A stretch of DNA of 64,000 nt, taken from positions 5,704,001 to 5,768,000 of the forward strand of contig JAYKYS010000002.1 in assembly GCA_036924285.1 (NCBI GenBank), given 5' to 3'. The DNA comes from Asterella californica (taxonomy: Eukaryota; Streptophyta; Marchantiopsida; Marchantiales; Aytoniaceae). Of the stretch, positions 1 to 13,038 are shown one piece after another (position 1 is the stretch's first letter; every line of letters starts with the position of its first letter). A program made the translations under genes and the position numbers. The notes below the pieces were generated by a model. The model ran no database searches and was not told the origin of the DNA. It saw nothing but the letters and a program-made list of their open reading frames with translations.

Positions 1-1091
1 ATCTCATCTTGGAATTTATGAAATAAAGAATCAAATTAAAACTATTCTTCAGCTTTACACGTTATGATTCATCTCAAAACAAACTACTTAGATTTTGAAG
101 TACTTTGGAGCAAAAAGAATCTTTTAGAACACTAAGAGGGAAAAGGAATATTCTATTCATGGTTTAAATACATTTTGATTTCTGTTAAGTATATAATTAT
201 CTGTTTAAAAAGTAAAATGCCCTGACACTAACTCCGGTTAGCCCCGAGCACAAGGAAGAATCTTGATGGAGGGAGCATTCCTCGACGGACGACTCTTGGA
301 GTTATAAGGGACTTCGGGATTTACCCAGTCTCTGCCAGTCAGTCAGTCACAGTTCACCAGGTACAGCTATACCTACGCACGCGGTTGCATGCGAGTAGAA
401 ATGACGTGTCCACTGGTCGTCGTAGATATGATGATCCAAGATTAGTCGTTAAGTCAAGAGGTACTTTTGTCCAGCACGCTACACTACCCACAGACGGACT
501 CCTTGTCTTTTCACCCGTCTCCACGTCAAGCACAAGTGGCTTCGAATCGAGGGCAAGAATCACTGATCTCTATGTAGAGGCTACGTGAAGCATACACGTG
601 TTTGGCCCTGAGGTTGGTGGAATCGTTATTACCTTTCCTAGTGGACGAAGTGTTCAGCTCAAATCTTCGCACCGCCTGGACGGATATCGTTCTCCGGCGT
701 GACGGGCCTCCAGGTTCGCGAGCCGGCCGGGGCTTCCTTACAGGCACGCCACGTAGTGAGCAAGAACACCACCTGGGAGGAAAAACAAGGCTAGATTATT
801 GCAGCTATAGGCTCTATTGTTAAATATATATATACACTTTATACATTTTAGATTTTCATTATAAAGTTATATATTTTTAACTTTATTTACATGTATATTA
901 AGAAGATGTATCATTTAAGTTTCTATAATTGGTTTTAATGTATTCCAAGGTACATGTATAAAAAGTTAATAAAGGACGTATCTTTATTTAAGTGTGTAAA
1001 TGGTATTAAGAATGTATGTTTATTTAAGTGTGTAACTGGCTTTCCAAGGTACATGTATATGAACTAGTAGATAAAATATGTCTTTATTTAA
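1..1091. other. Non-coding stretch, no gene recognised
   Basis: AT-rich sequence with a more GC-balanced patch at about 230-790. Several short overlapping open frames occur there on both strands, but none shows a recognisable domain and they contradict each other. The part from about 830 to 1,090 is very AT-rich, with repeated short words such as 'tacatgtata' and 'tctttattta'. Nothing here supports a gene. Confidence 0.5.
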
Positions 1092-1487
1092 ATGTATAAT
1101 TGGATCTTTTATTATTCCGAGGTACTTTGTGCCTTAATTCTGCTCTCGATGACATACTCTTTTCGTTTTCTTCCACGTCAGGATGTAGACTTTCAAATCG
1201 TTGCCAACAATAGATATTCAAAAGGAAAAGAGGAAAGTGCGTGTTGCTTTGGATTTCGAGTAGAGCTCACCGATCACTTTCATCTTCGCCTGCTTATCGA
1301 AGGAAGAAAGCTGCTACCAGACGGGCTGTTCAGAGGGGTCAATAAGCCTGCTCTGAACTGGATCAAGGGAGATGGACGCTTTCACAAAACCAACTGCCAA
1401 GGAAAACAGTATGATGCGCACAGATGGAGGAACCAGAACAAGCGAAGGCAAGTCATCATAGAAGGACTCAGCGGTGGGGAGCTTTGA
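1092..1487 (+). CDS. Hypothetical 131-residue open frame
   Basis: An open frame of 131 codons from an ATG inside AT-rich sequence. Its N-terminal 25 residues are hydrophobic, and the rest is basic with many Lys, Arg and His. I do not recognise a domain. It ends 38 bases before a three-copy tandem repeat. It could be a chance frame or an exon of a decayed gene: there is no matching splice context or family motif, so its coding status is doubtful. Confidence 0.15.
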   Translation: MYNWIFYYSEVLCALILLSMTYSFRFLPRQDVDFQIVANNRYSKGKEESACCFGFRVELTDHFHLRLLIEGRKLLPDGLFRGVNKPALNWIKGDGRFHKTNCQGKQYDAHRWRNQNKRRQVIIEGLSGGEL

Positions 1488-1524
1488 GGCTTTGAGTAGG
1501 AGCAGTAAAAAGTCGCGCCGTTCA

Positions 1525-1748
1525 GTTCTCAGAGTATGAGAACGGAGAAGCGCGACACATGCCTCTCAGACAGTCTTGCCTTTGTGGTGCAAGAAACAGA
1601 TCTCAGAGTATGTGAACTGAGGATTGCGACACATGCCTCTCAGACAGTCTTGCGGTTGTGGTGCAAGAAACAGTTCTCAGAGTATGTGAACTGAGGAGTG
1701 CGACACATGCCTTTCAGACAGTCTTGCGGTTGTGGTGCAAGAAACGGT
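1525..1748. repeat. Tandem repeat, three copies of a 74-bp unit
   Basis: The word 'tctcagagtatg' starts at 1,527, 1,601 and 1,675, a constant 74-base period. Each unit also contains 'gcgacacatgcct' and 'gtggtgcaagaaac'. Copies two and three are nearly identical and the first is more diverged. There are no spacers, so it is an ordinary minisatellite and not a CRISPR array. Confidence 0.9.
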
Positions 1749-4700
1749 GATAGTGCTGCTGTCAATTTGCTCTAGTGTCTGTGCGCTCGACAGATCACCA
1801 GAAACCAGCAGGACTGAGAACTTGCAGAAACCGTGTTTCTGTTAGTTCATTTTGGTCTTGGGAACGAGCCACGCGCTCCCTTTCAGACCATATCCAGCGC
1901 CGATGACATCGTCACCTGTCAAGTGTTTCATCATACTTTACCGGAAACCTCAAGTTTATAGTACTGAACGCACTCTCCCCTTCAGCAAAGAGTGCCGGGA
2001 GGGCAAAGGGTACTAAGGGGCGTCGATACTGAATAATAGTAGTCGGTTCACTTTCACTCGGAGATTGTTATCTTTGACATTTCTATCGGCAAAAATACGA
2101 AAAAGAATAATCTCTCAACGGATAATCGAAACTTTCGAAAACAGAACATACAAAAGAAGCCGATAATGTCCCAAGGCTGGTTGGGCCTAAGGTCAGTTGA
2201 GAAGGATGGCTGTAACCTTGGATCAATTTTACTTCATAAGAGTTTCTGAGTCCAAGGCAAGTTTCTGTGACTACATTACTGTAGTAGTGTCTGACCTCGT
2301 TGTAGCTTCCTCTGCCAGCGTGGTTCAGTTCAAAAGCACAACCAAGTGCAAACTTCAGGTTCAGCAGTCGGAGTCCAACTGAGCAGAATTATGGTCTCGT
2401 TATGGCGTAATTGACTATGACATAGGAACTATAGCACTAACCATGGTCGCAGTTGTCTGGATCGAGTTACATAACTACGCTGTTGTTACCAGCCTCTTTA
2501 ACATATTTCATAAGGTGGTGGTGCGCAAACGTCTACACTGTATAGGCTCTTGGAACTACAGTCAGTGGTACAGCTAAGCCTGTACAGATCAAAGCTCAAA
2601 CAACTACGACCACTAAACGGCGTCTTGACTGGGTCACTACCATAGTCCTTATAGTCCTTACCATAGTCCACTAACCTTATCATGATCAGCCCTTAAATTT
2701 TACTTGTATTAACGTCAGGCTATGTCACATTTTGGGACTTATTTTATAATATGCATTTATAAAGCTGCAGCTCTATCTTAGACTAAAGGGTCTGGAAAGC
2801 TCTTGGTGTAGCATCCTGGAAGAATGATTCTTGACTTGCTTACTGGGGATAGAGACCTATCTGATCCACTAGTTCATTTCCAGTAGCTGAGCTAGCAGAT
2901 ATTGTCTGGTAGCTTTGTTTTCTCAATGAAGGTGAATATGTCTTTTTCGATCCTTTCACGTGTAAGCTCTCACGATAGACTGTTCTCTTACCAGTAGAGT
3001 ATAAATTTTACTTTCTCTTTTTGAAGACTAATGATTACAAGTGAAAGACTACGAATGGGAATGCACACATTCGAGCAATTCCGGATGTATGATTGTGTAG
3101 CTCACTTGGGAATCCCGAAGTAAGCTTATCTTGTGAGAAAGTCATATTTCGTCTATTCATCAAAAACCAATGAAACCAAGGACCCCAAATCTATTATGGA
3201 ATTAATTCAAATACAGTTCGGAAAATAAATACTCTAGTGGAAAGAAGTTGTTATCCTAGAAGGAGGGAGAATGTTTCCATCTTACGCAGCTAAGGGAGAA
3301 AAACACAGACGAGTTTCATCAACTTCTCATGTAATTGTATTTTGTTCTTCTCCTCTTTCACGTCTAAACACTTGAACAGTTTATAGAAATAGGGACACTC
3401 AAAACCTTGGCTGTAAAGGATTCCCAGAACTACCTTTCTAGTTTTTTGCATAGAGGTGGTTCGTTGAAAATCTTTATTTTCACTGGAGCTATGCAGTGTA
3501 TACAAGTATAGGACATCTCCTGAACACCAGTAAATCGAGTGATTACAAATGTTTTCTGCAGTCCCTTGACAAAACTTGACATTTTGGATTTATGTTTTCT
3601 CATCTGAATCTTGTCATTTTTGTTACAAGTGGAAAGCATATTTATTCGACATGAGAGCAGACTCCTCTTCATGCATGCTACGTTTTTAAGTGCTATACGA
3701 GTACTATCAGTCTATTGAGTATGCATATTATTTATGTCTTTAGTGTAAACGCAAGAACTTTAATCTAGTACCGAATCTTTCCTTATTTAAAGGCTTTGGT
3801 ATTGAACCACCAGTGATCATATTGAAGAATTTCTTTTTTCAGAATTGCTCTCACATTACAAAAATTAATGAACCGTGAAACACATAATACTTTTCATGAT
3901 AAATCTTTCATGCAAGAATGAAATCTTCAAAGTAAATAATTAAATCAAAAGTCTTCATGAGTTTTAACTTTGTAATTGACCTCAAAGCAAACTGATTACT
4001 ACTGATTGATAAATGTAAAGATAAAGTTGTAGGGTTCTTAAAATCAAAGAGAATATTCCTGCAACATAAAGTAAACTGTGAAAAGAAAAAGACCATTTCT
4101 TTTCATGCTTTTAATCTCGTTTAGCCGGGGGTTTGAACTAAATATTACTTTGGAAATTAAAGTTATCTCCCATGACTCCCTGCTCTGTGCTTATGGTATT
4201 ATTTTTCTACTTTCCTTTGATATTCTAGTCTTCCCCAATCCGGCTTGTATCTCCTGGTGCAACGCTGCCAAGAAAATGATTTGATTGATAGTATTCATTG
4301 ACCACAAACATTACATTTTTACAGTTTAATCAATTTTTGGGAAAAATATCAAGAGATATTATCAGACATTTGTGCTAATTATAGTCAATTATAATTATAA
4401 TCATATTTTCTTATTAGATAATATCTCGTGTAATAATCTCTTCATGCTCTATCCTTAGGATAGAGATACTCTGGGGAAGTTTTGCTATCTTCCTCTTCTT
4501 CAATCCTCGAAGGACAGATTGTAACAGCTTCCTATCTTCATTCTTTTCACTTTGAATAAAGATAAGGGTAATTTGTCTCTTTTCCTATCCTTGTTCACAC
4601 TACGGTATATATAACCAAAACTTTATGTACCCATATAACTAACAAAGTAGTATTATTATCAACATACTTGAAAATAATGGAATTTGAAGTATGAACATTT

Positions 4701-7398
4701 ATTAAGCAAACATAAAGCACTATCGGATTCGAGTGTTTTTTTGCTTAGAGTAGTTATTGTGAAGTAAAAACCCGTATAACATTATTTAATTTAAATATAA
4801 TAATATGTCTATGAAATATCGTGATGTTGCAATTCGCAGAAGATGAACAATCCTATCGAGGAAAGCTTGACTCCATCTCGGTGTGTGTTTAATATTCATC
4901 GTAAAGGGCTTTCCATTTCTCTAACTTGCTCCACTACCATTTCCATATTTACTTGCTTCACTCTCCAGAAAGATGGATGGACTTGCTCCACTTCCTCTTA
5001 TCGATTAATCTCTTGATCTAAACCCTCAAACCTCACGAGAGACCGTCTCGCAAGTCATTGTGTCAAGTCAGAAGGTACATTTCATCGTTCTAACACGGTC
5101 TTTTTTTTTCCTCGTGAGTGTTGTAATCCATGAAAAACTACCGTTCTTCGTCTCCAAACATTCCAAATTCCTCTGACCATCTAGATGGAGCTATGATGTT
5201 ATCGCTTCTCGAGTCAAAATGAACTTGGAGATCTCCTTGAGTCCTCGTTCATCGTTTTTGCAGAACTCACAGCGAGCAAGCGAAAGAAAAAGACAAGACA
5301 ACAGAAGAATCACTACTGTTTCAAAACGTCAGAGTTCCAAGTTGGCCGAAAGTTGACATATACCCTCTGATGAAACACAGTGATCTACGAGACAATCAGC
5401 TGCCAGTATGAGGGTGGATTAAAAGAAACTAATCAGTAAGTCCGTCCATACTGTATTATTGGAGATGGAGCATGTAGATAACTAGAAAACTCCACCTTCG
5501 ACAACAACAAAAACATTGACATCTCGAGCAACAATAGAAAACTTCACAGTATGCATTTGAATACGTTTCTTGTATTCTCCGCATATAAACGAGAGCTTGA
5601 CTCCGTGGTATATATCTAACTTTGTCTAGCGAACATGGTGGAAATAACCATGCTCGATCTAACTTTTGCTATTTATATTTTATCGAGAATGTTGTAAGTG
5701 TTCTACGGAAAATCTAGACCAAGTTTCAACAAAAATCAGAACTAAATTTTAACTGTTAAATGTTAGTCATTCTTTGAATAGCGATGACGTTAATTTAAAA
5801 TCCATAAGTGAAGTGCAGAGTCACACATCTTTTGGGGTACAAGTGCGAGGAACTACTGAAATAAGAAAATACATTAATCCATACATTAATTTATCACATA
5901 ACCCTTCGCGTGAAATGATAAGTGAATGTTAAGCTTTCCTCCCTCTTCCATCTTCAGATGGAAGTGAATAATAACTACATGGTGGACAATATCCATTTCT
6001 TCTTCATCTCCGTTCCATTTCGTGAAGTATATATAGCAGAAACTCTACAAGACTTAAACGTTTTATCAAAAAGAAGTATGATCACACAAATTTCTATTCT
6101 TTTCCGATAAACTTTTATTAAAAGGTTTCAAAATAATATACTTACACAAAATTCTATTCCTTTCGAAATAGAATGCAAATGTGAATGTAATGTAAAATGC
6201 AGTTCGGAATAGAATGAAAATAAGGTTCAAGTGGATGAAGAAAATAAGATGAATCAGTATCACACTATCAATTTATATCGTTGTGTAATCTTATGTCACA
6301 TGCACAAATCTTATAGTTTTTAATTCAAAAACTAGTGGAAGAGTTCAAAGATGACACTCTAAACTCGAATGTTTAAGTTTTGATTTCAGAAAGAATTGTT
6401 TGGTTATTAGTACCATATAACGCCTAGGTTTATTTTTATGCTTACTATTAGAAAGAGTTGGAAGACTGTAGGGCACCCTGAGTTTTAACTGTTAGTACAC
6501 ACCTAATAATATTATGCATCCCGAAATGCCCTAGAGAAAATAGGACGAGAAGAGGACCAAGTGTGAAACATGGTAACAAGAAGAAAATTATATTGACTGG
6601 AAAAATAATACAAAATAACAACAACAAATTGAACAAAATAAATCATCTGTTGGATTATATACTGACTAGACAACGTAATACAAAACTGAAGCAAGACTGG
6701 CATTGAAAGATTGGAAATATACGTATGAGTGAAGAGAATGAGACAAGACAAGAACAAAATCATTATTCTTAATTTCTTATTGATTTTTAGTAACTAATTA
6801 ATATATTAAACGAAAATCTGAAGCTTAATTAACGTGGTTACACATAGACGCTACCATCACAAACACTAGAAGCGAGATATGAAATGTTCCCGCTTCTAGT
6901 ATACACACTCTTGCCTCTAGTGAGTAAAACTAGTTACATTTCTACATACTAATTGATGACCTCCAGGAGGAAAATCTTGATTATAAATGGAACATGGTTT
7001 AATACCTCTTTCATCTGAGATTGGACGAGGTGAATAATATATGTATATGTACACGCATTTTTGGCCAAAAATGAAAATCGACAAGTAGATTTCTCAAGGA
7101 AACTGTATTCGAACTTCTCACTGCTGCAGAAATTTCTTACTCAACACGTGAATGTATTTCTCCTTCTTCAAGTCCTCTTACAAAATAGAGTATAGATCTT
7201 TTACAAAAGTCATATTCTACGTGCATGTATTTTTTGTGTAGACAAATCTGTATGATACTTCTAATACCTGTCCGAAAACTGACTTTCTCATGGAAAGACA
7301 TTATCACAAAATTAGTACTAAACGTGAGTATTTGCTTGCTTGTCCGCCTCTTCCTTCATACGGAAGAGGGTTGCATCTTTCCTACGGGAAATGTTAGA
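1749..7398. other. Long AT-rich intergenic region, no gene recognised
   Basis: About 5.6 kb with only short open frames that lack domain signatures on either strand. Small inverted repeats are scattered through it, for example around 6,865-6,900 (10-bp arms built on 'actagaagcg') and 7,350-7,375 ('cctcttcc' and its complement). It ends at the border of the LTR retrotransposon that starts at 7,399. I see no transposon ends or RNA gene in it. Confidence 0.5.
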
Positions 7399-8384
7399 TG
7401 TAACGTTCGACCGCAGATCTCGGAACAGATTCTTTAATCTTTAACCAATGAACTGTCAAACGTGAACTTCCCTGGAGATCTGTATACTTTATTTGTGTCT
7501 CCAGATCCAGTTCGTTAAACTATCCGCTAATAAGCACAGAGGATTTAATAACTGTTGAACGGGTTTCGATTAACCAACTAGCCTTTTGTAGGTCTCTGAT
7601 CAATCTTAGGTTACTAAACACATGTGGAACTATTCTAGACCTGGGTTGCATAAAATTTTGGGCAGCGCTTCCGCTATTGGTGATCAAGTCGAAACGCCAG
7701 GACTCACAAGGAGCAACCACCAAGACTAGGAGACCTAGTAGATGCTAGGAAGTAGGAAGGCAAAGTAATTACACCGAAATAAAGTCAACATCACATCAGA
7801 TGCGTCCAACTCAGCTTTGGCACACAATCCAAGCCTACTTATCAAAATGGAGAAAATCATGAGCTCATATACATTACATGGCATTTACTTGCTGACAAGG
7901 TCACTCAGCGCTCTTGGACCGGTAATTCTTCACTACTCGGCAACTCTGCTGTGAGAAATTAACTCCAAAACTAAGACTTCACCAGAGAACCTCTTATCAC
8001 TCTAAATGCTCTGATTTTTCAGTCCACAGATCAGATCTGAAGTCAACAATCTAAGCTACACCATATCCATCTTGTTATCACAAGTCGGCTCTCAAAGTCT
8101 ACTCTCCAGGTCTGCTCTCCAAGGAGTCTGATGTGCATTCAGTTCTAGCTCTTTGTTTTCTGAACTCAAAGGCAATATCTCTCTACCTTGAAAAATACAG
8201 TCTCCCCTTCCTCACCACCAAGAGTGCTCTCTCTCCAAAGACTGAAAACTGATAATGGCTCATTTAGGGTTCGCGACCCTCTTTATCTGGTCTCCTTGAG
8301 TTTGTCTTGTGACCTTGTAGCTGCCATCTTTTTGGTAATCACTGCCCGAATGACATCTGGTTAGATAAAGCAAAAAGTGTTACA
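7399..8384 (-). repeat. 3' LTR of the chromovirus
   Basis: A 986-bp LTR bounded by the short inverted repeat TGTAAC/GTTACA. It aligns along its length with 13,611-14,571. As the element reads on the minus strand, this is the downstream LTR. It is less eroded than its partner and keeps its outer terminus at 7,399. Confidence 0.9.
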
Positions 8385-8931
8385 ATCGTCCCAACTAACA
8401 AAATGCAGTTCTTCCACTGAACTGCGGTATCTGCAATACCACATTAAGAATAACACTTTCTCAAATTCAGAGAAACACTACCCCATCCAGGGTAAGGTTA
8501 AGCTCTTTCTCAGAACTATGCTCCATTACCGAGCATTCGTTGAGGCTTTCGGATGAGACTGAATCCTAGCTTCCAGGTGATGAACTCGTCAGTTTCTTTT
8601 TATCCACCTCTTTACTATGATACACCATAGTAACGTCAGCCTAAACCTGATTGACATCCGACAGTCATAAGAAGTCAGCAGATCACAACTCCACCTTTAG
8701 ACGAGTAGATTGGCCAAATCTACTCGGTTCCAGTGTCCTTGAAGAGCCCTTTGGCATGACTCTTCTAACTCGATGAATTCAATCCATCGCTTAGCTGGAA
8801 GAGATCACTGCGAACTGTCGTCTCACAAAGTATCTTCGCAGTGGTTCCTAGAACTTGTACAATGCTAGATCATCCAGGAACTCCCAAGCTTCACTTACCA
8901 ATCTCGAGACTCTACCTGTCCAACGACATAG
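8385..8931 (-). other. Polypurine-tract side and 3' untranslated part of the chromovirus
   Basis: Internal sequence between the end of the polyprotein and the 3' LTR. Directly next to the LTR, read on the minus strand, is 'gttagttgggacgat', a plausible but weak polypurine tract. A 10-bp-arm inverted repeat ('cgagtagatt'/'aatctactcg') lies at about 8,702-8,726. No independent gene is seen. Confidence 0.45.
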
Positions 8932-9186
8932 CTATTGAGTAACAGGTTCTCTAGCTCCATCTGGATTCGGTGATGCTCGATGATCTACTATCTCAATCAA
9001 CTCAAGATCGTCAGCTCTTGGTAATGCTTCTAACACTAGATGCCATTTTTGATATCTTCTTGGCAATGACTCTAGTTCTTCACGAAACATTTTCAAGTTA
9101 GAAACATGAATGATGGGGTGATAATGCTTCATACTAGCTGGAAAACATAGCTTATAGGTCACAGGACCTAACTTCTTCTCAATCAA
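8840..9186 (-). pseudogene. Integrase C-terminus and chromodomain remnant
   Basis: The frame beginning at 9,186 encodes the end of integrase (G-P-V-T-Y-K-L, then HPIIHVSNLK), followed by 'LELIEIVDHR', the usual first strand of a retroelement chromodomain. After the in-frame stop at 8,932 the same frame continues with 'LCRWTGR' and 'EAWEFLDD', matching the aromatic-rich second half of the domain ('W.GR...SWE'). The domain would bind modified histone tails and steer integration into heterochromatin. The stop and poor conservation show decay. The chromodomain call is made from these motifs only. Confidence 0.7.
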
Positions 9187-10150
9187 GAATGATCCTGCTC
9201 ACTTTGGAAGAAGCTTCTTGGCTAAGTCCACCTCTGCTGGAATAGTTCTTGGTTCGTAACCAAACTCTCTGTCCTTCTTCGAACTGTACGTCTTGTCTAC
9301 CACGGTTTGCATACTTGGCATATCGTTGTTGTGCCTTCTCCATGTGTTTCTTTGCCTCTTGAAACACAGTACCTTGAACACGTATGAAAGTCTCTAGATC
9401 TGGAGGATCTTGATTTGACCTTCTTGCATTTTCATGTCCCTTGGTAGCCAGAGCTATAGGAGTGCAAGGTGCATGAGAGCACCGATAAACCATTTCAAAT
9501 GATTTAAATCCTGTACTCGAATGCTTAGTGTTGTTATATGTAAACTCCACCAAGTCCAAGTGCTCGCTCCAATCACTCTGATCTCGCCTGATATAGTTTC
9601 TCAACCCTTGCTCCACTATCTGTATAGTCCTCTCTGTCTGACCATCAGTTTCAGGATGATAAGAGGAACTTAACTTGAGGATAGTTCCGAGTCTTCGAAA
9701 CAAACCCTTCCAAAACTCAGCTACAAACCTCCTGTCCAAGTCTGGAACCGATGTCTTTAGGCATCTCATGATACTTAAAAATATATCATATGAATAGTTC
9801 AACGACATCTCTTGAAGTCACTGCTTCCCTACAAGGGATGAGGTGAGCTTGTTTGCTGAATCGATCTATGATAACTAGCAGAGCATCAAAACCTCTTGAC
9901 TCGGACAAACCAGTGCATAAGTCCATACTTATGCTCTCCCAAGGTCCATCAGGTATTGGCAAAGGTCTCAACAATCCTGCAGGTCTCCTTCGCTTCGTTC
10001 GTTGTTGTTGCATGTGAAGCAAGTCTGCACGTACTTGACTACATCCTCTAAGGCCAATAAAACTGCTCTTTAAATCATTGTAACGTTCTATTCTATCCTC
10101 CATGTCCAGCTAGTTTACAATCATGGCATTCTTGCATGACTAGTGTCTTT
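9179..10150 (-). pseudogene. Chromovirus integrase, frameshifted
   Basis: Two overlapping frames carry the integrase. The upstream one (9,786-10,103) has the start of the catalytic core: 'PWESISMDLCTGLP'-like sequence with its first Asp, then 'DALLVIIDRFSKQAHLIP'. The downstream one (9,179-9,808) continues with 'SSYHPETDGQTERTIQ', containing the catalytic Glu in the usual context, then 'WSEHLDLVEFTYNN'. The join between frames falls where the second catalytic Asp is expected; 'DRRFVAEFWKGLF' follows it. The H2C2 zinc-finger start lies at the end of the upstream RT frame ('CHDCKLAGHGG'). At least one frameshift breaks the protein, so it cannot be made intact. Confidence 0.88.
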
Positions 10151-11757
10151 AGCGATCCAACTGGAACATACACTTTGGTTTGCTTATACAACCAAAGGCC
10201 ATTGCGAAATGAGAGATTACGTGTCGATGGATCTCTCTCTTGTTGACTTGTCCAGCGTTGAACTTGAAGATCGTCTGGTAATGCCTTTCGGATTCGATCC
10301 AAAAGCTCTTCACTTGTGTCCTGAGTTGTTAACGCTTGGACACGTATGCTTAGCACATCCGCCGGAATATTTTTCTTCCTCTTTTGATACCGCCATTCAA
10401 TATCAAAACGTGCAAGTTCCACTTGCCATCTCTGCTGTTTGCGGGACAAACGGGGTTTACTGTGAAAGTATGTATTACCTTCGCAGTCCGTCACAACAGT
10501 AACTTTGCTTGGTAATAAATAATGCTCCCAACGTTTCAGACAATGAACAACTGCGAACATCTCTTGTTCATGAGCAGGCCATTTTGTCTCTGTTTCTGAA
10601 AACTTGTGACTTTCGTAAGCCACTGGATGCTTTCCTTGCATCAGCACGCCTCCAATGGCCCATTGGGAAGCATCTGTGTGAACCTCGGAAGGTTCTCCCA
10701 TCTTCGAAAGAGCTAGCACTGCCATCTCTGTCAGTGCTTGTTTTAACGCTTGAAACGCTCTTTCAACTGCTGGATTCCAAACAACCTTGGAAGTCTTGCG
10801 TAATAAGCTAAACAAAGGTGCGGCTTTATGCGCAAATTGATGAACAAAGCATCGAAAGTATGTGACTAACCCAAGAAAAGATCTGAGTTCATGAACACTC
10901 TCAGGTTTCTTCCATTCAACAATAGCTCGAATCTTAGTCTTGTTAGGATGAATACCCTGCGCATCAATCAAACATCCTAGAAACACCACACTCTCTTGTC
11001 CAAAAGAAAACTTGCTCTTCTTGAGGTAGAGTTGATGTTCTTCTAGGCGCTTAAAATTTGTTTCAACATCTGCTAGATGCTGATCCCAAGTAGATGAGAA
11101 GATGATGATATCGTCCAAGTACACGATAACACTCTCATCTAAAAGATCTTTGAAGATCTCGTTCATCAGCCTGCAAAAAGTACCAAGTGCATTGGACAAT
11201 CCAAACGGCAACACTGTATACTCAAACAAGCCATACCTCGTCCTTATAGCCGTCTTTTCTTCATCTCCTTCTTTGATCCGGATTTGGTGATGACCAGAAC
11301 TAAGATCCAACTTGATGAAGTACTTTCCTATGGTCAACCGATCTGTGGTTTCATCCATGAGAGGAAGAGGATACTTGTTCTTGATAGTAACTTTATTAAG
11401 TGCACGGTAGTCTGCACACATGCGGATACCACCATCTTTCTTGGTCACGAACAAGACCGGTGCAGCATAAAGTGATATGCTGGGTCGTAAGATACCTTGA
11501 GCTACCAACTTTTTCAACTGAGTCTTCAGCTCTGTTAGTTCATCAAACGACATGCATCTTGATGGCACTGCAATAGATGTAGCCCCAGGAACCAGATCAA
11601 TAACATGATCCAAGGCTCTCCTCGGAGAAAGTCCTGTTGATAACTGATCCGACATTATATGAGAATACTTCTCAATCAGTACTTGCATATCAAGGTGTAT
11701 GGGAAGAGCAGCAACACGTTCTTTCTCATTCGTCTCCACCTTGGGTTTAGACATCAC
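10093..11757 (-). pseudogene. Chromovirus reverse transcriptase and RNase H
   Basis: A long uninterrupted frame of 554 codons. It starts upstream of the RT palm and holds 'LRPSISLYAAPVLFVTKKDG' and 'MCADYRALNKVTIKNKYPLP'. The active-site loop 'YLDDIIIFS' follows 'LPFGLSNA'. RNase H follows with 'VHTDASQWAIGG', a Glu in 'HEQEM' and Asp in 'TDCEGN'. It copies the element RNA into DNA. This is the best preserved part of the element. It is fused at its end to the first residues of integrase. Upstream, the link to the protease frame is broken by several stops (11,757-11,971), so it is annotated as part of a dead polyprotein. Confidence 0.92.
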
Positions 11758-11970
11758 TGCAACCCAAGCTTCGTCTATCGACTTGATCTGCTTCCAAACT
11801 GCCTAGCTGTGCAGATTTGAAATACCACTTTGGCTTGTTGGAACCTATGGACAACATGGTTTGGCTCCTTGGGTCTCTCTTTGATGATTAATGGATGTGG
11901 TTTACCTAAACCTCACTGATCCATGACTATGTCGTTCCCTTTCCTGCACATCTAGCTTTGCTTTGGTCTC

Positions 11971-12912
11971 TTATAACCAAGACCATGACAAGATATCCTC
12001 CATTGTGTCACCTAAGTTCATAACTAGGAATTCATGCTTCCTAATCACCCCTCCAACAGTAATAAGAACACTCATGAGCTTTTCGATAACAGTTGTGTTG
12101 CCTTGCACAAACCTCACCAATAACGTGCTCATGATCTTGGTTCTAATCATCTCTAAGGTCCTGACTAATTTCTCATCCAAGACATTCACATCTGCTCCAG
12201 TATCAATAAGCAAACAACATCGTTGGTTTCCTATTTTCACTTCAATCCATGGTAGAAAATCCTCATGTTCTATCAAATGCTCACCAGCACATACCTCTGC
12301 TCCAGTAGTCGCCTCAATTGGTTCTTCAACACTGGTTGTCTCTTCAGCTGTCAATCCACGAACGTTGCTCGTTGTTGAACGTTGAGGACACTCACGAGCA
12401 ATGTGACCGTCCCGTCCGCATCGAAAACAAATGATCATCCTTGAAGGTGTAGCACTGCTAGCTCCACTGCTCCTAGCACATGAAGTCGAAGCTTGGTTGG
12501 ATCTTGCATTGGATGCATAAAATCCAGTAAGTCGGGTTTGAGTAGGACCACGAGTAACTCCTTGTTGTTGAGACTCACGAGAAAACCTCCTTCTTGTTGC
12601 ACCAAATCTCCCACCACCACGTCCTCTACCACCTCTACTCTGAGAGGACGTTATCTGTCCTTGAGGATTGCGCCAAAATCCTTTACTAAGCTCGCCACCA
12701 CTTGTTTCACGCTGAAACTTGGAGGGCTGCACGGTGTAGTTACGTTCCCTAGTGTTCTCTGCTGCTTCCAGAAATACAAACAAGTCTTGTATGTCCTCGG
12801 ACTTATGAAACATACCCCAGCTATCAAACACACTAGCATAGAAACCTTGCAGATCTTTCTTTAAGTGAAACAACAAGTCGGTGCGATCCACCATGTGCAA
12901 ACGAATAATCAA
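11971..12912 (-). pseudogene. Chromovirus gag C-terminus with zinc knuckle, and aspartic protease
   Basis: A 313-codon frame. Its first third is capsid-like, followed by a Gly/Arg/Ser/Thr-rich linker. A CCHC zinc knuckle 'CFRCGRDGHIARECP' binds nucleic acid. The aspartic protease active site is 'LIDTGADVNVLD'. The frame ends shortly after the protease, and stops separate it from RT. Upstream it is separated from the first gag frame by two in-frame stops near 12,940 and 13,040. It is the middle of a formerly single gag-pro-pol frame. Confidence 0.9.
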
Positions 12913-13038
12913 CTCAAAAAATCATTGGAGATACTGTCTGATATTCCCTGTCTGTCTCAGATGAATGAGCTCTAGTAGAAACTGTGTAGCTTCATCCACT
13001 GGTACCAAATGTCGTCGGAGTTCATCTTTCAGCTCCGG

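Noticed and set aside
1525..1748. CRISPR-like array
   Set aside because: The units are directly adjacent, 74 bases long and diverged, without unique spacers, and the window is a plant-type nuclear genome.
10143..12864. Plus-strand open frames across the chromovirus
   Set aside because: They are antisense shadows of gag, protease and RT, which are recognisable on the minus strand.
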